A stretch of DNA of 64,000 bases from Magicicada septendecula (lineage: Eukaryota > Arthropoda > Insecta > Hemiptera > Cicadidae). The DNA is taken from the NCBI GenBank assembly GCA_034769895.1, contig CM068367.1, positions 120,007,927-120,071,926 of the forward strand. Reading direction: 5' to 3'. Shown one piece after another: positions 26,579 through 37,390 of the stretch (the stretch's first letter is position 1; the number at the start of each line of letters is the position of its first letter). The notes beneath the pieces are model-generated. The model ran no database searches and was not told the DNA's origin. It saw only the letters and a program-made list of their open reading frames with translations. Position numbers and translations under genes: made by a program.

Positions 26579-27873
26579 TAAAGTCCCCCCACTAGAACAA
26601 ATTTATTTTAGTTTAACTCGTTTATTAAAAAATAAATTGTTGATTATTTCCATTCTCTTAATAGTCTTGGTTTTATCTTCATAATAGTGTTTCATTTCAA
26701 ACTGGTTATAAACTGACTGGTAATTCACACTGGTGGTAATTGCTGTTTTCTTACTTAACTCTCTCTCTCTCTTGGAGGCAAATTCATCAATTATTTATTT
26801 CTGGGTAGTGGTACTTCCACATTTTATTTGATAAGGACTGGTCACACTAATCATATTAAACTTGTTTTAACACTCGTTTCTATTTACTTCTATAAATTAT
26901 CTTTATCAATTAAGCTTCGGTCTGCTATCTTCCTTCTATTTTCTTCATCTATACTTCTGGAATCTAATATCACTCTTTTCAGCTATTTTATAATTATTAT
27001 CCCTTAAATATTCAATTTCCCTAACATTTTTCCCTATCTTGTGCGGTGGTAACAGTCGGGTGGCCACTCAGGGTCCATTACTCCGCTGTCCATCCTTACA
27101 CCTTCTGAGACCAGGGGAACATCATCCCTGCTCATAAAAACTATTGCCGGAACATTTCTACGGTCAATACATAAAAATAAAAAACTTATAAGTAGTAGTC
27201 AATTAGCGACTAGTACTAAACACTTTTGGGATTCTTCATACTGTAGCTGTTTGTATTTATTTATATATTTCTTCTTCTCCTTGATTCCTTCTTCTTTTCC
27301 ATTAACTAATAGCATATAACATTATTGATAGGCCTTATGTTAAAATTCTTTTGACTTTACTTCTTGTGACATATTTCTCCGTATCATTTCTTCTTATATA
27401 ATCTTCAATTCCGAGAAATTCTAATTATTGTATTAATTATCATCCTCCTTCAGTTTCATTGGAGTTATTAAATTATTCGTTATTCTTCTTATTGTACCTT
27501 CTTATCTGAGCACATTACCATCAATTGTTTATTTATTTATTCTTCTTTTGTTACCATCAAAATATTATTTTTCCTATTAGTCCATTTTAAATCAGTTCTT
27601 TATAAATATTATTTAATCATCTGTTCTCTTTTTCTTGGTGGTTTGTTGTTTGTTAAATTATATGGTTTGAAAATAACTTGAGTAAGATGTCCTTACATGC
27701 TTTTAGAATTTTGGGGTTTTTTAGTTTCTTCATGTTAAATTATATGGTTTCAAAATAACTTGAGTAAGATGTCCTTACATGCTTTTAGAATTTTGGGGTT
27801 TTAGTTTACAATGGGTTGCTTGGTCCTGTATCCATAAAATCCGTCCCTTTTTCCTGGTTTGTTTGGAGCCTGT
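26579..27873. other. Non-coding 3' internal part of the second LTR element
   Basis: About 1.3 kb of T-rich sequence on the plus strand with no supported frame on either strand. It begins with a C-run that is the polypurine tract on the minus strand. It contains the 82-bp-period duplication at 27653-27807. Confidence 0.55.
27653..27807. repeat. Tandem duplication, period 82 bp
   Basis: Two copies (27653-27727 and 27735-27807) start TTAAATTATATGGTTT and contain GAGTAAGATGTCCTTACATG. They differ at one base plus a short indel, so this is a recent local duplication inside the LTR element. Confidence 0.85.
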
Positions 27874-28478
27874 TTAACCGTGGTCCATTATTTCAGGTAC
27901 TCCCTTTACTCGGATTACTGGAGTATTCAGAATTAATTCTCTCCTTGATAATCTTCTTACCATCCGGCTCTCCCACTTTGCTGCTATGAAACTTTCACTT
28001 AAGTACCGGTCTTCCGTCATTGTTCGTTCTTTTTTAACTAACATGTATTGTACCTCCTCTAACATAACATAGTTGCTCATATTTAATCTCATTTCATTCC
28101 CTTTTACCTCTGGATTATTTACCAAATATTTGAATGTTATATTCCGTCTTGAAGATACTACTGATATTGTCTGATACACTTCCATCGTTGACACATTTAA
28201 CTGGGATGTAAACTTAGTTAACTCCCTCTGTTCGTTAATTGGAAGGTTGAATACCTTAATTAATCCACCTGTAATCATCTCCCATTCTTCCTTGGTATTT
28301 ATTATTCTCTTTCTACACGTTTTTATTATTTTCTTGGTCTTCTTTCCCACGGTTTGGATCTTCTCCTTGTCCTTTCTATTCTTATTTTCAAATAGCATTA
28401 CACCTTGGTATTCTGTAATTTCTATTTCCTTCCTCCTCTCTTCTATATTCGGACTTACTTTAATACCTTCTGAAGTGC
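27874..28478 (-). pseudogene. Gag-like segment left of the hAT insertion
   Basis: Minus-strand open segment of about 200 codons, lysine- and arginine-rich (for example KNRKDKEKIQTVGKKTKKI). It abuts the target duplication of the hAT at 28487. By position it belongs to the same LTR element as the segment at 32034-32710. No domain was recognised within it. Fossil. Confidence 0.6.
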
Positions 28479-29131
28479 TGTCCAATCATGGGCGTATCCA
28501 GGGGGGGCAAGGGAGGGCAGCTGCCCCCCCTTCCAACAAACTGGAAAAAAATTTAAAAAACAAATTTGTAAATAATTTATTAACAGACTGGTTGTTGATA
28601 TTTCAAAACTTTTAAAGAAAGTAATTACGAAATAGAGACACCATTGCACGTGCGACATCCAGTCCTCGCGGGAAAAATTTGTGTGAATGATTAAATCTTA
28701 GATCTTAGGTAATTATACTTATCGCATATTAGCTACATGTTATAATCATTTTATACATAAAAGTCATAATATGAATAAAGCTAACTAAAAATTGAAAATA
28801 TCATGCAGTTATAATTAGGTTGTTTTCTTTCGAATTTAGCTTTTAGGCTCACTTTGGCATGGAATGGCTGTATAGTATAATTAAGTTTCATGGTCTTGTC
28901 ACCATCATGATATACCAGGAGCACGAAGACAAGCCAACGAGTGCTCGGTGCTCGGTTTATGACCGAACCATTTCTTCAGAGCTTCAGTTGATCTTTCGAT
29001 CCTCGCCCACCATTAATGCCCTAAATGTGAAATCGAAAACAATGTTAACAGTGGGCGGGGATCAAAAGGTCAACTGAAAGTTAAATTATACTATACTGTC
29101 TTGTATATTTTCATATAGAATTATTAAAAAA

Positions 29132-29300
29132 TTGATAATGTGATGGGAAAAATTGCCAAAGGTTTAGTAATTTTTAAAAATTGATAATGTGATAGCAAAA
29201 GTTGCCAAAGGTACAGTAATTGTTAAATTATTCTATATGAAAATTTACAAGTCAGTGCTAATAATATGATGGGAAAAATTGCCAAAGGTATAGCTACCCT
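29132..29300. repeat. Subterminal direct repeats in the inner hAT
   Basis: Three copies of a unit containing ATGGGAAAAATTGCCAAAGG (the second copy has two changes) followed by TTAGTAAT or a variant. A diverged inverted pair built on TCATATAGAATTATT also brackets two of the copies. hAT elements often use subterminal repeats for transposase binding; that role here is inference. Confidence 0.6.
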
Positions 29301-29447
29301 CCCACTCCCAAAGTACCTTGGTAGACTTAACTACCTTTCCCTTATCTATCAACTCTAGTTACGCCTGATTCCACACGTGAACTTTAACTGCGCTTTAAAT
29401 ACTGTATAGGAAGGGATGGAATGGTATACTCACTATACCTTGGTCTT

Positions 29448-31696
29448 ATGCCGCGACCATACAAACGTTTGGTAAAAAATAATAATTTTTTTTCAGTGAA
29501 TTTAAAACGAAAGAAAAGTACCAGTAGCAGCAGCGATGAGGACAAGGAAGTAAAACCACCCTCTGCTTCCGACCCTGCGACTGCGGGGCTTTCTAATGGT
29601 TGTCATGAACATGATATTGGAAAATTCATCGGCTTGGCTACCACTATGACGGTTGATAAGAAAAACATCTTCTGGAAAATGGATGGGTACCTTCGAAGAA
29701 TTACGATTTTGTGGCAGATGCCAAACATCTCAAGAGGAAATTCAATCACCAATGGCTGGAAACATATTCACCATGGTTAACTTACTCAAAGCAACTGAAA
29801 GGTGCTTTCTGTAAATATTGTGTGTTGTTTCCGCCGTCAGCCAGCATGGTGAGAGGCGGTTGGGGTTCTTTCATAATCAGACCCTTCACTAAGTATAAGG
29901 ACGTGCATGATCATTGCAAAGCACATGTACAGAGCAAAGGACACCAGGCTGCAATGGAATCTGCAAAATCATTCATGGAGACCATTCTAGTGGACATCCT
30001 AATTCACCAGTATTCACAAAATTAGTGGAAGAAAACAAACAAGTACTATCCTCAATTGTTTCCTGTGTCATTTTTTCTGGCACACATGATTTACCTCTCA
30101 GAGGCAAAAATCTGGATGAAGGTGTACTTGTAGACTTATGCCACTTACGCATCAAAGCAGGTGATTCACAATTAAAACACCATTTTCAGCATGGACCAAA
30201 AACGCGTCATACCGATCACCTATCATCCAAAATGAAATAATTGATCTCTGTGGTGCTATAATCAGGGAACAAATCATCACAAGGGTTAAAGAAGCTTGCG
30301 CTTACAGCATTCTAGCTGACGAAACTGTCTATTGGATTACGTTTCTTTGATGAAAAGGCCAACGAAATCAAAGAGGAATTTTTAGGCTTTGTAGAGCTTG
30401 AAGGACTTGATGCCAGAAGTATTGCCAAAGCTATTGATGATTTAGTTACAAACTTAAATATAGACCCTGATAAGTGTGTGGGATTAGGTTTCGACGGATG
30501 TTCCACCATGTCTGGCAAAGAAGGGGGTGTGCAGGCAATCTTGAGGCAAAAGTACAAAAAAGCCTTATACTTCCATTGCTCCTCGCACAAGCTAAACCTG
30601 GTCGTGAACGACTTAAACCTTATCCCAGAAATTCGAAACTGCGTTTGAACTATCAAGGAGATAATCACATTTTTTCGCGAGTCCGTTTTACGACGCAAGC
30701 TTATTGCAAACATTCCTAAATTGTGTGAGACTAGATGGTCAGAAAAGTACAAGGGCATTCATGTTTTTAAGGATAACTTCGTCAATATTGTTGAAGCATT
30801 AGAGACATTAGCTGAAGAGGGAAATGTAGCAACCAGAAATAAAGCATATAAAATGCATGCATCGGCATGCAGATCTTCATTTATTGTCTCAGTAGCATTA
30901 ATTGCGAAGTATTCCGCTATACTGCAAACCCATAGCAAATACACTTCAATTGAAGACACTTGACATACTCAAAGCCAACCAGCACATTCAAACTATTCTC
31001 GACATGCTAAGAGATCATCGGAAAGATGCAGAGAGCATCACAGATGACGTTTTGAAAGAAGCATATGACATTGCAAAGCATTTGAATATTGATATAACCG
31101 CCACTCGCGTTTCTGGCCGACAAAAGCATAGAAGTAATCCTCCTGCCGAAAATCTATCCGAATTTTGGAGAAGGTCTCTAATAATTCCTTACTTGGATTC
31201 CATCATATCATCTTTAGAAGTTAGATTTTCTTCAGACAAATCGCCTGCATTTTCATTGACACATTTCCATCCGAGTAACATGAGAGATCCTTCATTGGAG
31301 GAATGGAAAGAAAGTACTTCATCTTGTGCAACATTTTAAAATTTGGAAGGCATCAACGGGGAAAGGGAATTGTGGTTTAAAATGTGGAATGAGGTACAAG
31401 AAGCACCAGACATCATTGAAGTTTTAAAAAAGAGAGAATTGTTTTTCCCGGCCATTAGAAAGGCGCTACTGATATTGCTCTCACAGCCCTGCACAACAAG
31501 CACTATAGAGCGTTCATTCAGTTCTCTTCGCCGAATTAAAACATGGCTAAGAAGTACTATTGGTGAAAATAGATTAAATGGATTAGCCATGCTAAGCATT
31601 CACTGTGAATGGGTTTTAGTAAACAAGGAGCGATTAATGGAAGCAGTAATTCGAAAATTTGCAACTAATCCTCGCAAGCTATTATTCAAGAATTAA
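29448..31696 (+). pseudogene. hAT transposase of the inner element, degenerate
   Basis: Pieces in several plus-strand frames follow the family order. First a serine/acidic N-terminus (SSSSDEDKEVKPPSA). Then a TTF-type zinc finger (FCKYCVLFPPSA, later DHCKAHVQSKGHQ). Then a DUF4371 catalytic region with SILADET, GFDGCSTMSGKEGGVQ and HCSSHKLNLVVNDL. Then CETRWSEKY, and a C-terminal dimerisation region (CTTSTIERSFSSLRRIKTW). Several frameshifts and in-frame stops (for example near 29770, 30020, 30240, 30345 and 30645, and the stop at 31338) make it non-functional. It is related to, but clearly distinct from, the transposase at 8965-11669. Confidence 0.85.
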
Positions 31697-31920
31697 TTTC
31701 TTTTAATAAATGGTGTTCTTCCTTTTATTATTGTTATTAAAACATGGTTAAGAATAAGTATTGGTAAAAATAAGTTAAATGCTTAGCCATGCTAAGCATT
31801 CATCGTCAACGAGTTTTAGCAAAAAAGGAACAAGGAGCTGTAGTTAGAAAATTTGTAACTAATCCTTAAAAACTATTGTTTAAAAAAGTTTTTTTAATAA
31901 ATGTTATTCTTCCTTATGTT
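31536..31920 (+). repeat. Partial duplication of the transposase 3' end
   Basis: The last part of the transposase gene plus downstream sequence (31536-31739) is repeated at about 31738-31920. Both copies hold AAAACATGG, TTAGCCATGCTAAGCATTCA and the GTGTTCTTCC/GTTATTCTTCC block. The second copy is more diverged. This is a tandem duplication inside the inner hAT. Confidence 0.8.
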
Positions 31921-32033
31921 ATTGTTTATTATATAGTATGGCACTATGGACCCTCCCCCCCGCCATCAAAGAGATTGATTTTCGAAAACTGCCCCCCCTT
32001 CCGTTTTGAGCTGGATACGCCCATGTGTCCAAT

Positions 32034-32710
32034 GTTTCATCCAAATTATTGAAACTATGGTCCATTTGTTTATTTGTCTCCTCTTTGTATGTATCTGCTT
32101 TTTGGATGAGCGTATTAACATTTTCAAACTTCTCTCCAAAAGTTTCCCATATCTCCTTATTGAAATTCTCCATTTTACCTTCAATCCGCCTTAAACTTTC
32201 TTCGTTTATTTTCTCAATTTGTTTTAAACTGTACCTCAAGGTTTCATTCTGTTTCCTTGAGTTCTCTTCCTGTTTCTTAAAGTTCTCATCTATTTTGTCA
32301 AATTTTTCGCTCAAGGTTTCATTTTGTTTCCTTGAGTTCTCATCTATTTTATCAAATTTTTCCTCCTGTTTCTTAAAATTCTCATCTATTTTGTTATTGG
32401 TTTGCTTTGAAGTTTCCTCCTGTTTTCTAAATTGTTCTGCCATAAATGTCATCATGTCTTGCCAATTAGGTTCTTCTCTGGCTACCGCTTTGTCTGGTTG
32501 GTCCCCTTGGGCATCCTCTTCCACTATTTCCTTTTCCGTATCCATAACTACTTCGGTTTCTTCTGTATCACTTGTCTGTTGGTCCATTTCACTGTCCGTG
32601 ACTAACTCTATTTCTTGTTCCTGTCCACCTTCTTCAATCTCCTTTTCTTCTGCCCTCTTCTTCGATTTGCCTCGGGTATTATGCATTTCTTGTTTTCTCG
32701 TAACTGCCAA
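32034..32710 (-). pseudogene. Gag-like coiled-coil segment right of the hAT insertion
   Basis: On the minus strand from ATG at 32710: a basic N-terminus, an acidic stretch (TDSEMDQQTSDTEETEVV) and then a long coiled coil of short repeats such as NFKKQEE and NSRKQNETL. The repeat style matches the gag-like coiled coil of the 11.8-23.6 kb element, including the string NSRKQNE, so the two families are related. The open frame then runs into the inner hAT. Fossil, interrupted by that insertion. Confidence 0.75.
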
Positions 32711-32795
32711 CGATAATTAGATTTTTTGGTATATATTTTTATTAAATATCAAAATTCTTTTCTAATTACCGCCCTTTTACGTTGAGCGCCAATCT

Positions 32796-34506
32796 TGTAA
32801 CGTAGCGGTTTTATGAGGTACTAGCGAAACGTCCACCTTTAGTCAAGCCCCAAATGTTGGGTTCGCCAAACTTGTAACGTACTTCTTTTTAGATGAGAGG
32901 TGTTAATGTTTCCGCCTCTCCGCAGTCGCCACTTATGAATTATAATAACTGACATTTTTAAAAAGTATAAATAAAGGATTTTTCTATTTTTTGTTATTTT
33001 GTGTTACTCAATCTAAATAGAAATCGAGAGTGTGTGATTTGGGGTCCAGGAGGGAAGTTGTTCAGCCTTATGAAGAAGAGAGAGTAAGTACCAATTATTT
33101 ACACTTGGCTTAGACGATTTCGGATTTTCTCAAATTGTTCGCTGTGATTTAAATCAGCTGATGGTGAGATAAGTTTCTACGTATAGTTCAACCAGCTTAC
33201 ACCGTAGCAAAATTTGATCCGAGGTTTTGATTTCTTCTGTTTTTGCGCTGAAATTTATTACAACTACCCACTACAAAAATTATAACACATTTTATTATTC
33301 AGGATTATTTTTCAATAATATCATTTATTTATATTATTGGTTTTTTGTTTCCTGCCACCAAAATACAAGTATTACAATTGCTCTTTCCTTCAATAAAACA
33401 TAATCTCGACTTCACAGAGTAAACATGGAATTGTCTAAAGAGAAAAACATATATGGTGTTGTTTACCAAATTTTTACACTATAAAAAAAACATCAATTAA
33501 TATATAATTCTTAATAATTCCCCAGGGTTCAGGGTAAGTTCTTTTTGTTACGAGAGTGTCAGAAATGGATAATTACTACGCTTTACAAATACCGAAAAAA
33601 TTATTAAATAATTTGTTTATTTTTTCGTGTAGTATGTAGTTCCTGGAATGTCCGTAAGAGTGCAGCGTGCGTTTGTTTACTTTAAAAACATATGTTTAGA
33701 TGACTATTTTATTTTCAATCTCAACGTTCGGAATGCGTTTTCTTCTTGAATTATTACAAAAAAATGTTTATATTACCTCGCTCCGTATGGTTCTTACTGG
33801 ATTGAAGCTTTTTCTGTGGTGAGGTCCGTCTTGTGTTATAATTTCCTTACCGTCTGGCGAATTCTCGATCGTCAACTAGAATTATGGCGAAACCAAGTTG
33901 AATCACAGAAGGTTTTCTTTCACCGTTTATAAAGGAGTAGAACCATCTAATTTTGATAAATCATGGATGATTTTGAAGTGATCATGCGGCTAGTTAATTT
34001 TGTATCAATTTGCACTCCTCTCAAGTTCCGAAAAGGTTATTTTTATTATAATTGTAGTAGCATCATTTTTTCAACTCTACGGTTTTAGTTCAAAATTTTT
34101 CTCTAACAATACTTGTTATTTCCATCACTCTTAGTAACACATAGTATTTTTATTATACAGGCAGTTTGTAATTATTATAAATTTATATTTTATTTATGGA
34201 AAAATAATTCCTTTCCATTCCGGTTTCTTTACCAATTTAGTTTACATAATAAGTTTTGGTTCATTTTCTTATGACATTGTATATAAGTATTTGATAATTT
34301 TATTATCTTTAAATAAATTTATATATTATTTATTTAGTCTCTCATTAGTATTTCTACACGGCACTACTTCCTGTTGCCATTTCCCTCATAGTATTATTTT
34401 AATTTTTTATTAAATTATAGGTTATATAGGTTATTATAGGTTACCCATTTCTGACCTTTATATTATCATGAGTTAATTTATTGGGACCGGGTTATGTAAC
34501 GTTACA
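32796..34506 (-). repeat. LTR (right, 5' LTR in element orientation)
   Basis: 1711 bp, TGTAACG..CGTTACA. It is followed by the target duplication ATAT (34507-34510). Shorter than its partner, with few substitutions. Confidence 0.85.
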
Positions 34507-34510
34507 ATAT

Positions 34511-34850
34511 TCACGAAATTATTGAGTTTTATGTTACATTTACAAAATCAAGACAAAACAGTGCAAAATTTCTTGGCCCTTGCTGGACTAATCCGAAAAT
34601 CCCGGACATTAATGAATCCCAGACATTTCTCTGGACACAGGTCTGAATCCCGGACGTATGGTAATATGATATGCAGTTAGGCTTAGGGGATACTAACCTA
34701 CAAAGTTGTAGGCTACAACATATGTGAGACTCATCAAAATCGATGATTCCCAAGTTTGGTAGTCCCCTTATCAGAATCTGTAAACTGAAAAGTGGAGTTT
34801 CATGACATTTCATAAGCACTTACACAAAATCATGAAACATTAATTACATT
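34511..34850. other. Interior of the outer hAT
   Basis: No supported gene. It contains short CCGGGATT-type repeats on the minus strand (34600-34660) and, at 34736-34769, the inverted copy of the 34-bp block found at 23632-23665. The last 12 bases (34839-34850) are the target duplication of the foldback element. Confidence 0.45.
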
Positions 34851-34909
34851 GAATGTTTTAGTGGATAGTTAGTGAGGATCGGTCAATAATACAACTTTTA
34901 GTAATTTTG

Positions 34910-34950
34910 CGTCGACGTTTCGACAATATTTATTGTCATCTTCAGGACCT
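34910..34950 (-). ncRNA. Hammerhead-ribozyme-like motif (left arm)
   Basis: Minus-strand complement of the motif described at 36366-36406. The CTGAAGA core lies at 34945-34939. Confidence 0.5.
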
Positions 34951-35659
34951 GTGTATGAAATACAGTAGAAATATCAAACATAACGAAACAATTAAATATT
35001 TGGGTGAACGTGTTGGTGATGTGAGTGTGTGCGTGTGTATGTATGTATCATTTTTTATGTGAAGACTTATGATAGTTTGTTTACATCTTCAAATTATCTT
35101 TAAGAAAGCGAGCAAATTATAGTATGAGAGAACTTAATTTATACAGTATTACAATTTAAATTACTAAATATAATGTTATTTTAATTAATTAAACAAACAG
35201 TAACCAACAATTGGATATTAGATTGGTACAAAAATTGTTTATACCTACAACAGTCAACATATAGCAAAGTAATATATTACCTATAACTAAAACAGATTAG
35301 GGGATGTTCACTACGTAATTATTAAAAGTTATTTTTACCATGTTTCACTCCCTACTGGTGTTAGCAAACAATCATAATTTAGAAATATACAATTTACACA
35401 ATATTGTAAAACATTACGACTTAAATCAGATAGTTGACAAAGGTTACACACAAAAGTTTCTGGTAAATTTTACTAACAGGTAAACTTGGATAATACGGTA
35501 ATTGTAATCATATTGTAAAATATAGTCAAGAGTACTATAGAATAATGTAATTTATGTATGTGTCCACAATCACCCTTCTCTTTCACCCATGCTCCCCCCG
35601 CCAGTCCACCCAGCCTCTCACTCTAACCTGAAATCAATCTATCACTCACTATCACCCCA

Positions 35660-35663
<4 letters not shown>

Positions 35664-35737
<74 letters not shown>

Positions 35738-35843
35738 CCCTTCTTCTCTCTCTCACTCTTCCACCCTTCGCTCTCACACTCTCTCTCTCTCCCTCTCATT
35801 ATCTCTCTTCATTCACTCTCTCTCCCCTCTCTCACACTACCTC

Positions 35844-35909
<66 letters not shown>
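35664..35909. repeat. (CT)n microsatellite tracts
   Basis: Two long CT runs (35664-35730 and 35847-35909) joined by imperfect CT-rich sequence. The serine/leucine open frame over this region is simple repeat, not a gene. Confidence 0.9.
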
Positions 35910-35911
<2 letters not shown>

Positions 35912-36365
35912 CCTCTATTTGTCTTTGTCCACGATTGGCACTCTAAAACACTCACCATTTTTATTACACTATCATCCTCATGTAAATAGAGAATTATACA
36001 CACGATAACAGAAATGATTTACCAACTTGTATTAAAGGGTTACAGACGTTAAAACACAACATTATAGATAACAGATCTATTATATGAAAAAGGTTATTAC
36101 TTAATATTTACATTTTTGGTCAATGTTATTTACCTGGAACTTGGTTGGTCTATACAGAGTACCATAGTCAATGTAGTTCAAATATATGTCGGTCATAATC
36201 TTTGTTAAATTTTTGAAGATAATTTGAAGATGTAAACAAACTATCATAAGTCTTCACATAAAAAATGATACATACATACACACGCACACACTCACATCAC
36301 CAACACGTTCACCCAAATATTTAATTGTTTCGTTATGTTTGATATTTCTACTGTATTTCATACAC

Positions 36366-36406
36366 AGGTCCTGAAGATGACAATAAATATTGTCGAAACG
36401 TCGACG
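36366..36406 (+). ncRNA. Hammerhead-ribozyme-like motif (right arm)
   Basis: CTGAAGA (36371-36377) fits the CUGANGA core. It is followed by a perfect-stem hairpin TGACAATAAATATTGTC, then GAAAC (36395-36399) and GTC (36400-36402) as a possible cleavage triplet. GTC before the core can pair with GAC after the triplet as a short stem I. Stem III would be only AC/GU, so activity alone is doubtful; dimeric forms are known for such minimal hammerheads. Penelope-like elements are known to carry hammerhead motifs. Confidence 0.5.
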
Positions 36407-36511
36407 CAAAATTACTAAAAGTTGTATTATTGACCGATCCTCACTAACTATCCACTAAAACATTCACTGATTGACGGTCACTAAAAATTTAAGGATTTAA
36501 TTAATTACATT

Positions 36512-37390
36512 ATTTGTTGTGATTTTACCTCAGGGAGGATGTAGACTTCGGCTCTCCAGAGTTTGTCAGTGATTCTTTATTTTATCTTCGTGAGTCCTTT
36601 TCACCATGCGGGTGCACGCCGCGAAAATGTATTATAAAAAAAAGGAATCAGCTTACTTACAAAGTTACAATTTCAGAACCACGGTCGTATATACAGGTCT
36701 GGACTGGAAACTATGGTAGTGGGGGATGTCTCGCTTATGAAGGCAAAAATTGTTTTACTTATTGCCCGCTCGACGGCGCGTCGATACAAAAGGCGTTTGT
36801 ACTGCGCATGCACTAAACCGTTTAGTCTAAACGAGTGTAATTTTGCGCCAACTTTAAAATAAAAGGCTAATAATAAAATATAATAAGATGTAAATGAAAT
36901 GTTAATATTTTCGCATTGATGTTACTACTCTAGCTTAAGACATTTATATGCGTCATAAAAATTAAAGTAGTTATATTAAAATGTTAATATAATAATTTTA
37001 TTTATTAGTTGCAATATATGCGTGAATAATAAATATTTAGAAATATTTACATTGTTTTACTAGACTGTAAGAAGAGTGAGCAGATTTATGGTAGCTCGGG
37101 AAATTAACCTCTATCATTACTATTATTATTATTTTTACTTCCGCCGAGGAGATTATGTTTTCGACACACTGACGTACAGATTTCACAGACTGCTTACAAA
37201 GTTTCCCCTGCATGCATTTATGTGGGGGAGGGGAATTTTTTCCTTCGATTTCATGACTTTTGGCGGAGGTCTACACTCTCTGAGTGTTCTTGTTATTATT
37301 GCATATATCTGTATGAAAATTTTTGGGGGCCCCCTTCCCTTGAGGCCCTAAGCACGTGCTTATTTTGCTTAATGGTTAATTCACCACTGT
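36512..37390. other. Right part of the outer hAT, with CpG-richer block
   Basis: Non-coding. 36592-36800 is richer in GC and CpG than its surroundings (GGCGCGTCGAT, TGCGCATGCAC) and may be the transposase promoter or 5' region, since transcription would run leftward. The element ends with GAGGCCCTAAGCACGTGCTTA and TTCACCACTG at 37390, followed by the duplication TATTCAAA. Confidence 0.5.

Larger units (their letters stand above)
28487..32025 (+). mobile_element. Inner hAT transposon, 3.5 kb
   Basis: Perfect 15-bp terminal inverted repeats, CATGGGCGTATCCAG (28487-28501) and its complement (32011-32025), with adjoining G-run/C-run subterminal sequence. The flanking 8-bp duplication TGTCCAAT lies at 28479-28486 and 32026-32033. 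It carries one degenerate transposase on the plus strand. It inserted into the gag-like region of the second LTR element and is therefore younger than that insertion, yet its own transposase is heavily broken. It was probably mobilised in trans by an intact relative. Confidence 0.93.
24553..34506 (-). mobile_element. Second LTR retrotransposon, interrupted by a hAT
   Basis: LTRs at 24553-26578 (2026 bp) and 32796-34506 (1711 bp) start TGTAACGTAGCGG and end GTAACGTTACA, giving 7-bp inverted termini TGTAACG/CGTTACA. ATAT flanks the element (24549-24552 and 34507-34510). The purine tract next to the left LTR and a TTGGCGC primer-site position next to the right LTR, both read on the minus strand, show minus orientation. 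The gag-like frame has a coiled coil like that of the 11.8-23.6 kb element; no pol parts were recognised, so it is non-autonomous. The LTRs share only a handful of substitutions, so it is young. Fossil, disrupted by the hAT at 28487-32025. Confidence 0.85.
34851..36499. mobile_element. Penelope-type foldback element with hammerhead-like motifs
   Basis: Perfect or near-perfect 250-bp inverted repeats (34851-35100 and 36216-36465) surround a 1.1-kb core without coding frames. A 12-bp target duplication, ATTAATTACATT, flanks it (34839-34850 and 36500-36511). The right side carries an extra 34 nt (36466-36499) absent from the left. Inverted terminal pseudo-LTRs, variable target duplications and a short one-sided extension (34 bp in Drosophila Penelope) are established features of Penelope-like elements. 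Each arm contains a hammerhead-like core. No reverse transcriptase is present, so this is a non-autonomous derivative. Confidence 0.75.
8772..37390 (-). mobile_element. Outer hAT transposon, 28.6 kb with nested insertions
   Basis: The left end CAGGGCCAGATTAAGACC and the right end, read inward as CAGTGGTGAATTAACC, are diverged hAT-type termini. Both have subterminal GAGGCC..TAAGCAC and GGGGCCCCC motifs. Perfect 8-bp target duplications TATTCAAA lie at 8764-8771 and 37391-37398, the length hAT transposases make. The transposase lies near the left end on the minus strand. Most of the length is foreign: an LTR element (11830-23609), a second LTR element (24553-34506) carrying another hAT, and a Penelope-type foldback (34851-36499). 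Removing these leaves about 5 kb, a normal size for a hAT. Its transposition preceded all of these insertions. Confidence 0.82.

Noticed and set aside
31966-32720. Plus-strand phenylalanine/serine-rich frames opposite the gag-like segment
   Set aside because: Shadows of the minus-strand coiled-coil frame.
35589-36008. Long serine/leucine open frame
   Set aside because: It is a translation of the CT microsatellites; there is no coding evidence.
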